NCBI GenBank assembly: GCA_902495305.1
Contig: CABUWG010000076.1
Location: 1 to 6,064, forward strand
From: an uncultured Pseudomonadota bacterium
GTDB lineage: Bacteria; Pseudomonadota; Alphaproteobacteria; RF32; CAG-239
DNA length: 6,064 nucleotides
Reading direction: 5' to 3'
The notes under the pieces are model-generated. The model was not told the DNA's origin, did not search any database, and was given only the letters and a program-made list of their open reading frames with translations. The position numbers and the translations under genes are program-made. Position 1 is the stretch's first letter, and each line of letters begins with the position of its first letter. Shown piece by piece: positions 1 to 5,910 of the stretch.

Positions 1-38
1 TTAAGTTTCATGTGTAGCATAATGTTTGTGTCTGTCAT
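1..38 (-). CDS. 5' fragment of an unrecognised gene in the left repeat copy (truncated by window edge)
   Basis: An ATG at 38-36 (minus strand) opens a frame reading MTDTNIMLHMKL before the window ends. GGAG lies 7 nt upstream at 49-46, a good ribosome binding site, and a strong promoter lies about 120 nt further upstream. The same start, site and promoter occur in the right repeat copy. Twelve residues are too few to recognise a family. The frame could also be a short leader peptide, since its end is not visible. The support comes from the combination of promoter, leader and ribosome binding site, not from protein similarity. Confidence 0.5.
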   Translation of the reverse strand, partial: MTDTNIMLHMKL

Positions 39-154
39 TGGCTTTCTCCCAAAGCAAACGTGCTTTACCCAGTCAGCAGTCAACACCGCACCAAAGCTGT
101 CACGTTATTCTTTTCTTCTGTCTGGGTAACTTCCTGCCCAGAATGGTTAATACT
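39..154 (-). promoter_or_regulatory. Structured 5' leader with competing hairpins, left copy
   Basis: This is the predicted untranslated leader between the expected transcription start (about 154) and the ATG at 38. Close to the start, TCTGGG (142-137) pairs with CCCAGA (126-121). Further down, four complementary arms GCTTT (97-93), AAAGC (66-62), GCTTT (55-51) and AAAGC (45-41) allow alternative pairing: arm 2 with 3 (six pairs as AAAGCA/TGCTTT with loop CGTT), or 1 with 2 together with 3 with 4. In the 3-4 hairpin the ribosome binding site GGGAG sits in the loop. The pairing is visible in the sequence; a regulatory role is inferred. It matches no leader family I can name. Confidence 0.5.
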
Positions 155-160
155 AAGGTC

Positions 161-189
161 ACTATACCACAAAGAAACGCAAGAGTCAA
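161..189 (-). promoter_or_regulatory. Strong sigma70-type promoter, left repeat copy
   Basis: On the minus strand, TTGACT (189-184) and TATAGT (166-161) are separated by exactly 17 nt. Each differs from the TTGACA/TATAAT consensus by one base. Transcription would start near 154 and run outward. Both hexamers are unchanged in the right copy, although two of the six substitutions between copies fall in the spacer (180, 179). Confidence 0.8.
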
Positions 190-274
190 TATATAATGAA
201 AAGCAAGGTGAAGATTTTGGCTAATTAGAGGAAACAAATATAAAACAGCAAAAGAAAAGATAAACACAAACAAT

Positions 275-304
275 AAACCCCGTGCTTCAAAAAACACGGG
301 GTTT
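275..304 (-). terminator. Rho-independent terminator of rpsF-rpsR-rplI
   Basis: On the minus strand a 10-bp stem (304-295 with 284-275, core CCCCGTG/CACGGGG) starts about 22 nt after the rplI stop. It can extend through a U-G and two U-A pairs inside the loop. A T-rich stretch (ATTGTTTG) follows, though not an unbroken T run. The same hairpin ends the operon on the other side of the window. Confidence 0.85.
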
Positions 305-325
305 ATATCATCTTACCAAAGAGGA

Positions 326-811
326 TTATTCTTTAGTAAAAGCTTTAGCCTGTTTCTTGGCTTCTTCATCTGTTCTGGCAACATTAACCAGAATAGTCTG
401 AGAAACTTCCGGATGCAGATTGAGTTTAACCTCATAAACACCCAGATCTTTGATGGCATTTTCCAAGAAAACCTGACGGCGTTCAATTTCATAACCTGCA
501 GCTTTAATAAGAGCAGCAATATCACGAATTGTAACGGAACCGTAGAGTTGTCCTGTTTCGGCAGCCTGACGGATCAGGGTAGCGCTGAAACCTTTCAAAG
601 ATTCGGCAACTTCGGAAGCCTTGTCAAACAAAGCTTTGTTATGAGCCTCAAGCTGAGCTTTTTGTTTTTCAAAATAAGCCACATTGGCTTCGGTAGCACG
701 CAGAGCTTTTTTGGTCGGCAACAGATAGTTACGGGCATAACCGTTTTTAACACTAACCTGATCACCCATTCTGCCCAGTTTGTCAACATGTTCAAGAAGA
801 ATAACTTGCAT
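326..811 (-). CDS. rplI: 50S ribosomal protein L9
   Basis: L9 is a two-domain protein of the large ribosomal subunit; it binds 23S rRNA near the L1 stalk and helps maintain reading frame. The 161-residue product starts MQVILLEHVDKLG and has the conserved N-terminal signature GYARNYLLP at residues 24-32. A long charged helix (about 42-75) and a C-terminal domain (about 80-150) follow. It is somewhat longer than the roughly 149 residues of the E. coli protein because of a charged tail rich in Lys and Glu. The start at 811 is supported by GGGGGAG about 8 nt upstream, directly after the rpsR stop (14-nt gap). It is the last gene of the operon and is followed by a terminator. Confidence 0.98.
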   Translation of the reverse strand: MQVILLEHVDKLGRMGDQVSVKNGYARNYLLPTKKALRATEANVAYFEKQKAQLEAHNKALFDKASEVAESLKGFSATLIRQAAETGQLYGSVTIRDIAALIKAAGYEIERRQVFLENAIKDLGVYEVKLNLHPEVSQTILVNVARTDEEAKKQAKAFTKE

Positions 812-825
812 ATCTGTTCTCCCCC

Positions 826-1053
826 TTAATCTGCAACAAACGGAAGCAGGGCCAGATAACGTGCGCGTTTGATGGCACGGGCCAGTTCTCTTTGTTTTTT
901 GGCCGAAACGGCAGTAATGCGGCTCGGAATGATTTTGCCTTTCTCGGAAATATATCTGGAAAGCAGTTTAACATCTTTATAATCGATTTTCAAACCGTCT
1001 TCACCGGAGAACGGACAAGCTTTTTTTCTTCTGAAGAATACTTGTTTAGCCAT
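826..1053 (-). CDS. rpsR: 30S ribosomal protein S18
   Basis: S18 is a small-subunit protein that forms a heterodimer with S6 on the platform of the 30S subunit. The 75-residue product has the usual family length, a basic N-terminus (MAKQVFFRRKK), the conserved IDYKDVKLL...YISEKGKI region at about residues 23-41, and a basic C-terminal helix (ARAIKRARYLALLPF). Its ATG (1053-1051) overlaps the rpsF stop codon by one base (TAATG), so the two are likely translationally coupled, which fits the fixed S6:S18 stoichiometry. It lies between rpsF and rplI in the common bacterial order, with no extra gene inserted before rplI. Confidence 0.98.
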   Translation of the reverse strand: MAKQVFFRRKKACPFSGEDGLKIDYKDVKLLSRYISEKGKIIPSRITAVSAKKQRELARAIKRARYLALLPFVAD

Positions 1054-1400
1054 TAGTTTGCCTCCTGTTCGTCACTGGTTTCAGAAGAAGAATCGGCAGC
1101 ATCGCCGCTGCTCAGTTCATCAACTTTAACCGTCATATAGCGGATAACGTCTTCATTGAATCTCATCAGTCTTTCATATTCTGCAACAGCAGCAGCCGGA
1201 GCTGAGATATTCAAAACAACATAGTGGCCTTTACGGTTCTTTTTAACACGGTAAGCAAGGTTTTTCAAACCCCAGTTATCAACTCTGACAACTTCACCGC
1301 CGTTGTTCTTAATGGTTTCGCTCAAATCAGCAACCAGAGAACTAACTTGTGAAGCGCCGAGATCCTGACGTGCGATCAGCACGCTTTCATAAAATGACAT
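1053..1400 (-). CDS. rpsF: 30S ribosomal protein S6
   Basis: S6 is a small-subunit protein that binds 16S rRNA together with S18. The 115-residue product begins MSFYESVLIARQDL and has the family signature GLKNLAYRVKK at residues 44-54, followed by KGHYVVLNI. Its acidic, Ser-rich tail (about 97-115) ends QEAN and lacks the final Glu-Glu of the E. coli protein, which RimK modifies. The frame is open upstream to 1523, but the start at 1400 is chosen because homologues begin here. AAGGAG also lies 9 nt upstream, and the longer form would begin upstream of the predicted transcription start. It is the first gene of the operon. Confidence 0.97.
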   Translation of the reverse strand: MSFYESVLIARQDLGASQVSSLVADLSETIKNNGGEVVRVDNWGLKNLAYRVKKNRKGHYVVLNISAPAAAVAEYERLMRFNEDVIRYMTVKVDELSSGDAADSSSETSDEQEAN

Positions 1401-1489
1401 AAATAAAATCTCCTTATGGATTCTCAACAAATGCCCCGAAGACGGGGCGGGTTCTTGTATAGCCGGAAGACTGTCTGCCGGCAAGGGAC
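1401..1489 (-). promoter_or_regulatory. rpsF leader with two hairpins, candidate S6:S18 autoregulatory region
   Basis: The roughly 90-nt leader between the predicted start (about 1489) and rpsF contains two stable hairpins on the minus strand. The first is GCCGG/CCGGC (1482-1478 with 1466-1462) with an inner AGA/TCT pairing. The second is GCCCCG-TCTT-CGGGGC (1448-1433). In several bacteria the S6:S18 complex is known to bind a hairpin in its own mRNA leader, recognising a conserved CCG. That this leader does the same is an inference from position and from the CCG-containing hairpins. I did not match it base by base to the published motif. Confidence 0.5.
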
Positions 1490-1495
1490 AACGTG

Positions 1496-1523
1496 AATAT
1501 ACATCAAAACTTTCAGATTGCAA
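1496..1523 (-). promoter_or_regulatory. Candidate rpsF promoter
   Basis: On the minus strand, TTGCAA (1523-1518) and TATATT (1501-1496) are spaced by 16 nt. This would give a transcript starting near 1489. It is the best sigma70-like pair upstream of the ribosomal operon, though short of consensus. Confidence 0.5.
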
Positions 1524-1582
1524 GCATTTTCTTCACAAAAAATCCGGCACCGCCCGCCGCAAAAACCGCTGTCGGCCGCAGT

Positions 1583-1591
1583 TTATCCACA
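1583..1591 (+). promoter_or_regulatory. Perfect DnaA-box sequence TTATCCACA
   Basis: The nonamer matches the classical high-affinity DnaA box exactly and lies in the divergent intergenic region, just upstream of the candidate promoter of the rightward operon. I found no second box nearby and no AT-rich repeats of an origin. It could be a regulatory DnaA site or chance. Confidence 0.4.
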
Positions 1592-1594
1592 AGC

Positions 1595-1622
1595 CTGATA
1601 AAAAGCCTTGTCTTTATATAAT
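1595..1622 (+). promoter_or_regulatory. Candidate promoter of the lipoprotein-comM-lipoprotein operon
   Basis: A perfect -10 hexamer TATAAT (1617-1622) lies 16 nt after a weak -35 CTGATA (1595-1600), in a strongly AT-rich stretch about 45 nt before the first gene. The weak -35 suggests low basal activity or help from an activator. Confidence 0.45.
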
Positions 1623-1671
1623 ATTAATATTTTTGTTCTAGCTTAATCATAAATAAACAACAGGTGGGATA

Positions 1672-2034
1672 ATGTCGGAAAAATTGAGGTTTATATTGGC
1701 GTTCGCCGGAATTTGCACAGCAGGAGCCTGCACCAATCTGGACGGTCTGTGCCCGCATTGCTATCCGCCCAAAACGCGCTATGTCTATTTGCAGGACAAG
1801 ACCTACGCTAACGACGAAGCCGTTATTCCGTTGCAAAATCTGATGAGCCGCACGGTGGTTTATTGCCACTCCACCCCGACTAACAGCGCCGAAACCTGCG
1901 CCGAAGTATTTGAAAGTTACGGCTATGTCCGCCTGCGCGACATTCCCTACAAAACGGCGGATTATGATTTCTTAAAAACAGACACTTATCCCACCCGTCG
2001 CTGGCGCGATAATGAGCTGACCCCCCGTTGGTAG
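1672..2034 (+). CDS. Small predicted lipoprotein of unknown function
   Basis: I do not recognise a family for this 120-residue protein. Residues 1-19 form a short signal peptide (Lys/Arg at 4 and 6, hydrophobic 7-17), followed by a lipobox-like AGAC with Cys20 as the likely lipidated residue. Ala at -3 is less usual than Leu, so the lipid anchor is probable but not certain. The mature part is small and polar, with four more cysteines (27, 30, 65, 76), a CPHC pair just after the anchor, and many Tyr and Arg residues. Two disulphides in the periplasm are possible. The ATG at 1672 follows AGGTGGG closely. The gene leads an apparent three-gene operon: comM starts 9 nt after its stop, and its TAG is part of the comM ribosome binding site (TAGGAG). 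Confidence 0.8.
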   Translation: MSEKLRFILAFAGICTAGACTNLDGLCPHCYPPKTRYVYLQDKTYANDEAVIPLQNLMSRTVVYCHSTPTNSAETCAEVFESYGYVRLRDIPYKTADYDFLKTDTYPTRRWRDNELTPRW

Positions 2035-2043
2035 GAGAATGTC

Positions 2044-3567
2044 ATGCTCGCCAGAATAAATACAATCACATTCAACGGGCTGGACATTCTTGATGTTGAC
2101 TTGCAAATACAAGTTTCTTCAGGACTTCCGGCCTTTAATATCGTCGGCTTGCCGGACAAGGCAATTGCCGAGAGCAAAGAGCGCGTCCGTGCCGCACTCC
2201 AGTCAATCGGTCTGGCACTGCCGGCCAAACATATTACCATCAACCTCTCTCCGGCAGATTTATATAAAGAAGGCTCGCATTTTGACCTTCCCGTTGCTCT
2301 GGGCCTGATGGCCGTCATGGGTGTCATCCCCAATGAAACCTTGCTGGATTATATTGCTCTGGGAGAACTTGGTCTGGACGGCTCAATCATTTCGGTCAAC
2401 GGTGTCCTGCCGGTTGCGATAAAAGCAATCAGACAGAACAAAGGGCTGATTTGTCCTTCAGCTCAGGGCAGCGAAGCCGCGTGGTCTGGCTTAAAAGACA
2501 TTGTCGCCGCCGACAATCTGTTGAGCCTGATTAACCATTTTAAGGGCACGCAGCTTTTGCCCTGCCCCAAATGCCAAATGGCAGAAACCAAACCAAAAAC
2601 CTTGGATATGGCGGACGTCAAAGGGCAGGAAAGCGCCAAACGCGCCTTTGAAATCGCAGCCGCCGGCGGCCACAATCTTTTAATGATCGGACCGCCCGGA
2701 TCCGGAAAGTCTATGCTTGCCGCCCGCATGCCGACCATCCTTCCGCCGCTTAGCCCGGAAGAAGCCTTGGAAACCAGCATGATTCACTCTGTTGCCGGCA
2801 TTTTGAAAGACGGTAAAATTTGCTTTGACCGCCCGTATCGCGACCCGCACCATACCTCATCCACACCGGCATTGGTCGGCGGCGGCCGCAAGGGTCAGCC
2901 CGGAGAAATCTCGCTGGCGCATAACGGCGTTTTGTTTCTGGACGAACTCCCGGAGTTCAGCCGCCCGACGCTTGAAGCCCTCCGCCAACCGCTGGAAAAC
3001 GGCTGCGTCAGCATTTCCCGCGTTCACGCCCATACGACTTTTCCGTCCAGATTTCAGCTGATTGCAGCCATGAACCCCTGCCGTTGCGGCTACCTTGGCA
3101 CCAAAGAACAGGAATGCACCAGAGCCCCCCTTTGCGCTGAAGAATATCAGGCCAAAATTTCCGGACCGCTGTTGGATCGGATTGACATGCATATTGAGGT
3201 TCCTGCTGTCAGCCCGTGGGATCTGGCAAATGTCAAAAAAGGTGAAAGCTCCGAATCGATTCGGAATCGAGTCGTTGCCGCCAGAACACTTCAAAAACAA
3301 CGTTTTATCAAAGCCGGACACCCCGAACTGAACACAAATGCCGAAATGAATGGAGAAATTTTAGAGAAAATAGCCGGACTGGACGATGAAGCAAAAGCCC
3401 TGCTGATAAGCTTTTCAGAGAAAAACAAGCTTTCAGCGCGTTCTTATCACCGGATAATTCGTCTATCAAGAACAATTGCAGACTTGCAAAATAAAATAAA
3501 TGTGAGTAGAATACATGTCGCAGAAGCTTTGTCGTATCGTCGCATTCTGCCCAATAAACGCATCTAG
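2044..3567 (+). CDS. comM: ComM/YifB family AAA+ ATPase (Mg-chelatase-like)
   Basis: ComM (YifB) is a cytoplasmic AAA+ ATPase. In naturally transformable bacteria it acts as a hexameric helicase promoting branch migration during integration of transforming DNA, but it is also widespread in species not known to be competent. The 507-residue product has full family length. An N-terminal Lon-like/ChlI domain (about 20-140) includes the SGLPAFNIVGLPDKA motif. The ATPase domain has Walker A GPPGSGKS (216-223), Walker B VLFLDEL (296-302), sensor region AAMNPCRCG (341-349) and the arginine-containing GPLLDRID (374-381). The C-terminal Mg-chelatase-like domain (about 410-505) contains LSARSYHRIIRLSRTIADL. 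Cysteines 346, 348, 358 and 364 may bind a metal. An extra CPKC pair (174-177) lies in the linker. GGAG lies 6 nt before the ATG. Nothing essential appears to be missing. Confidence 0.96.
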   Translation: MLARINTITFNGLDILDVDLQIQVSSGLPAFNIVGLPDKAIAESKERVRAALQSIGLALPAKHITINLSPADLYKEGSHFDLPVALGLMAVMGVIPNETLLDYIALGELGLDGSIISVNGVLPVAIKAIRQNKGLICPSAQGSEAAWSGLKDIVAADNLLSLINHFKGTQLLPCPKCQMAETKPKTLDMADVKGQESAKRAFEIAAAGGHNLLMIGPPGSGKSMLAARMPTILPPLSPEEALETSMIHSVAGILKDGKICFDRPYRDPHHTSSTPALVGGGRKGQPGEISLAHNGVLFLDELPEFSRPTLEALRQPLENGCVSISRVHAHTTFPSRFQLIAAMNPCRCGYLGTKEQECTRAPLCAEEYQAKISGPLLDRIDMHIEVPAVSPWDLANVKKGESSESIRNRVVAARTLQKQRFIKAGHPELNTNAEMNGEILEKIAGLDDEAKALLISFSEKNKLSARSYHRIIRLSRTIADLQNKINVSRIHVAEALSYRRILPNKRI

Positions 3568-3579
3568 GAGACCAAAATA

Positions 3580-5736
3580 ATGAATTTTAAAAAGTCCTTA
3601 AGTATTTTCCTCGTTGCCGGAATACTGGGATCTTGCGCTTGGGAAAGCCCCGAGCTGATTCCCTGCGCCTGCAACAATCTGGCTGAAAGCGACCTCGGCT
3701 GGTTCAACTGCCTTTGCGGTTCGGACGGCACGGTCAAAGAAAAGAAAAGAGTTGCCAAAAGACAGGAACCCCGCAAACAAGTCAGAAAAACCGTTGTTCG
3801 CAAGCAGGAACAGGTCTATCGTCCGGAAACGGTTGTGGTTGAACGCACCCGCAGGGTTGCTCCCGCTCCGCTGCCTTATTGCGATGAAGAACCTGTTGTC
3901 CGCAAAAAATACACTCAAAGGACTTTTGTTGCCGCAGACGTTGAGGCTCCGCAGTTAACTCGGGATGATCTGGCCTCCTTAAAACTCGAGTACGTAGACT
4001 TCCGTCTGGAAAACGGCGGCAGACAATATGACACCAAACTCGGCGATTACCGCTTCCGGATTTTCGGTTGCCGTCGCGAAAGTCGCAATGTTTTCCTGAA
4101 TCAGGGACGCGCCATGGAAAAAGATATGCGCTTCTTTGATATCTTTTTTGAAAACATGAATGACCTGTATCCGGTCGTTGTTGACCGCAACAGCTCTCTG
4201 TATCAGGTTTCTGACCGCATCCGCGTTCCGGAATACCTGTTAACGGCCGAAATTGTAGATTATCACATGAACATCTGTGATGAATTTGACTGGAACAATA
4301 CCAAAAAGAAAAACGCCCGCACCGGCAATTCGGAAATCACCATTGTATGGCGGTTGATGGATTTGTGCAAAACCCATGTCTACTGGAAAGGCATGACAAA
4401 CGGTTACGGCGATGTCATGAACGGCGAGCCCAATGGCGAAACCCTGCTGGTTGAGCGCGCCTTCAAAGATGCTTTAAGACAACTGCCTTACGTTGCCGGT
4501 TTTGAAGACCAGATGACCAAACGCGTCAGCCCGGAAGACCTGATGGCACAACAGCGCTGCTGGGACAAACTGGAACAAAGAGCAGAAACCTTCCAATGCG
4601 CATACAAAAAAGAAATCAGCTATGTTGATGACGAGCCGGTTGAATATGAAAGCCCGTGTATTGAAGAAGAAGACTACACTCCCCGTCCGGCAGCACCCCG
4701 TGCAACAACAAGCTACATCGTAGAAGACCTGATTGAAGAAGACGGCGGTGTTTTTGCCGAAGGTCGTTCTTTCAGAGAAGAAATTCAAGAACGTGGCGGC
4801 TCTGATTCCAACGGCAGCGTATTCCATAGCGAAGTCAAGGAAAAAGGCGGCTCTTTCTCATCGGGCGAAAGTTTCAAACCGGTAAAACCGAAAGAAAATC
4901 TTGCCTTTGTTGAAGACTACTGGGTTGACGTGCCTTTGGATAAAGAAGTCAGCGAAGAAGTTGTTGAAACGCGCGAAATTACCGAAAATGCCTTGATGAA
5001 AGACAAAAACAGCCTGTGCATTATGGCTCAGCGCCCGTATAACAAATTAACGCCGGAAACATTGTATCGTGTCCGCGCCTCAATTGTCGAAGTCAACAAT
5101 CCTTCCGGCAAAAAAGGTTCCGGCCTGCTGATCTCCGATCAGTTCATCTTAACCTCCGCAGACCTGCTGAACAAAAACAACAACCGTTTTGACATTAAGA
5201 CAATCAACGGCAAAGAAATGTCAGCTTCGGCCTTCCGCGTCAATCCCAACAAAAACGTTGCCCTGCTTTTGCTGGACAACAAAACGCAGTACAAACCGCT
5301 TCCGCTTTCCTTAGATTTGCCGGAAGTCAACAAAGACGTGCTGATGACACTGGGAATGAAGGATCTGGCTGAAAGCGAAGGCTATCTGGACAGCAATGCC
5401 CGCGTAACCGGTTACCGCTATTCTCCGGAACGCGGCGCCGAAATCATGGTCAGCACCAGAGTGCAAAATCAGACTTTAGGCGGCGCTCTGCTGGATAAAA
5501 ATGCCAATATCGTAGGTATGGCACATGCCGGCAAGAGATTGTCCGACGGACCGGATTTGTTTATTCCGATTGAAACGGCAATGAAAGCGCTTGACCTGAC
5601 ATTCTGCAACAAGGTATTTGTAGAAGAAACGCCTTGGGAAGAAGAAGTCAAACCTGAAACGCCGACGGCAACAGCCATCGACACGGACAAAACAGATAAA
5701 GCGCCTGTCCCGATGGATGCCAAAGAAGCCAAATAG
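3580..5736 (+). CDS. Large lipoprotein with CsgG/LptE-like middle region, 17-residue repeats and degenerate trypsin-like domain
   Basis: I know no named homologue for this 718-residue protein. A signal peptide ends in a canonical lipobox LGSC (16-19). Ala20 after the lipidated Cys19 favours outer-membrane sorting. Two CxC pairs (29/31, 44/46) and a very basic stretch (53-92) follow. Residues about 125-310 resemble periplasmic auxiliary lipoproteins of the CsgG/LptE-like type in pattern (PEYLLTAEIVDY; EITIVWRLMDL...VYWKG; a final amphipathic helix), a weak assignment. Acidic linker 345-385 leads to three 17-residue repeats (385-435). Residues about 493-675 resemble a trypsin/HtrA domain (GSGLLISDQFILTSADLL; NKNVALLLLD; TLGGALLDKNANIVGM). 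All three catalytic positions are replaced: His by Asp528, Asp by Asn559, Ser by Leu633. It is therefore probably a binding or scaffolding pseudoprotease. The tail (680-718) is acidic, Pro/Thr-rich. It starts 12 nt after comM, with GGAG overlapping the comM stop, and ends before a terminator. Confidence 0.85.
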   Translation: MNFKKSLSIFLVAGILGSCAWESPELIPCACNNLAESDLGWFNCLCGSDGTVKEKKRVAKRQEPRKQVRKTVVRKQEQVYRPETVVVERTRRVAPAPLPYCDEEPVVRKKYTQRTFVAADVEAPQLTRDDLASLKLEYVDFRLENGGRQYDTKLGDYRFRIFGCRRESRNVFLNQGRAMEKDMRFFDIFFENMNDLYPVVVDRNSSLYQVSDRIRVPEYLLTAEIVDYHMNICDEFDWNNTKKKNARTGNSEITIVWRLMDLCKTHVYWKGMTNGYGDVMNGEPNGETLLVERAFKDALRQLPYVAGFEDQMTKRVSPEDLMAQQRCWDKLEQRAETFQCAYKKEISYVDDEPVEYESPCIEEEDYTPRPAAPRATTSYIVEDLIEEDGGVFAEGRSFREEIQERGGSDSNGSVFHSEVKEKGGSFSSGESFKPVKPKENLAFVEDYWVDVPLDKEVSEEVVETREITENALMKDKNSLCIMAQRPYNKLTPETLYRVRASIVEVNNPSGKKGSGLLISDQFILTSADLLNKNNNRFDIKTINGKEMSASAFRVNPNKNVALLLLDNKTQYKPLPLSLDLPEVNKDVLMTLGMKDLAESEGYLDSNARVTGYRYSPERGAEIMVSTRVQNQTLGGALLDKNANIVGMAHAGKRLSDGPDLFIPIETAMKALDLTFCNKVFVEETPWEEEVKPETPTATAIDTDKTDKAPVPMDAKEAK
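4732..4884 (+). repeat. Three tandem 17-residue repeats inside the large lipoprotein
   Basis: Residues 385-401, 402-418 and 419-435 align as I/V-x-E-x-G-G-x-x-x-x-G-x-S/V-F-x-x-x. Examples are EEDGGVFAEGRSF, QERGGSDSNGSVF and KEKGGSFSSGESF. Glu, the Gly-Gly pair, the later Gly and the Phe are shared by all three. The DNA copies have diverged considerably, so the repeat is kept at protein level and is not a recent duplication. A surface-exposed spacer or ligand-binding stretch is possible. Confidence 0.75.
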
Positions 5737-5750
5737 CTTCAGTAAAAGCC

Positions 5751-5782
5751 AAGCCCCGTGTTTTTTTTGAAACACGGGGTTT
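5751..5782 (+). terminator. Rho-independent terminator of the comM operon
   Basis: A stem of about 12-13 bp (AAGCCCCGTGTT at 5751-5762 with AACACGGGGTTT at 5771-5782, including one G-U pair) lies 14 nt after the last stop codon and is followed by ATTGTTTG. It is the same hairpin as at 275-304. The substitutions between the two copies in the stem keep the pairing. Confidence 0.85.
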
Positions 5783-5875
5783 ATTGTTTGTGTTTATCTT
5801 TTCTTTTGCTGTTTTTCTGTTTTATATTTGTTTTCTCTAATTAGCCAAAATCTTCACCTTGCTTTTCATTATATA

Positions 5876-5904
5876 TTGACTCTTATGTTTCTTTGTGGTA
5901 TAGT
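5876..5904 (+). promoter_or_regulatory. Strong sigma70-type promoter, right repeat copy
   Basis: TTGACT (5876-5881) and TATAGT (5899-5904) are separated by 17 nt, each one base from consensus. The expected start is at the A at about 5911. The two hexamers are identical to those of the left copy, while the spacer differs at 5885 and 5886. Confidence 0.8.
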
Positions 5905-5910
5905 GACCTT

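Larger units (their letters stand above)
1..304 (-). repeat. Left copy of ~300-bp inverted repeat (terminator-promoter-leader-gene start cassette)
   Basis: This segment is the reverse complement of 5751-6064 apart from six substitutions (left positions 302, 285, 231, 180, 179, 120) and two indels. The right copy has 2 extra T in the terminator loop and 8 extra bases near 5810, apparently a tandem slip of a CTGTTTTT-like unit. Positions 1-119 match exactly. Read leftward it holds a terminator (304-275), a promoter (189-161), a leader (about 154-39) and a start codon (38-36). Apart from the truncated reading frame at its outer end, I see no convincing gene in 39-325. The inner boundary of the homology coincides with the terminator stem. 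Such a repeat could be part of a duplicated gene, a mobile element or a segmental duplication; the sequence does not decide between them. Confidence 0.95.

Noticed and set aside
1..119. Inverted ends as an amplification or chimeric-read artefact
   Set aside because: Substitutions and indels inside the repeat, some preserving RNA pairing, show two independently evolved copies.
100..297. 65-residue minus-strand frame that looks like a two-helix membrane protein inside the left repeat
   Set aside because: Its GTG start lies within the terminator hairpin and it runs through the promoter. In the right copy the 8-bp and 2-bp indels break the frame. The hydrophobic look comes from T-rich DNA.
413..829. 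138-residue plus-strand open frame opposite rplI
   Set aside because: It is antisense to a clearly identified ribosomal protein gene, with no ribosome binding site that I can support and no family resemblance.
1401..1523. N-terminal extension of S6 by 41 residues
   Set aside because: Homologues start at MSFYES. AAGGAG lies upstream of that start, and the extension covers the predicted leader hairpins and promoter.
1583..1622. Replication origin in the divergent intergenic region
   Set aside because: There is only one DnaA box and a short AT-rich stretch; dnaA, gidA or other usual neighbours are absent.
1624..1869. Minus-strand frame overlapping the small lipoprotein gene and its promoter
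   Set aside because: The plus-strand gene has a signal peptide, operon spacing and a promoter; the minus frame has none of these.
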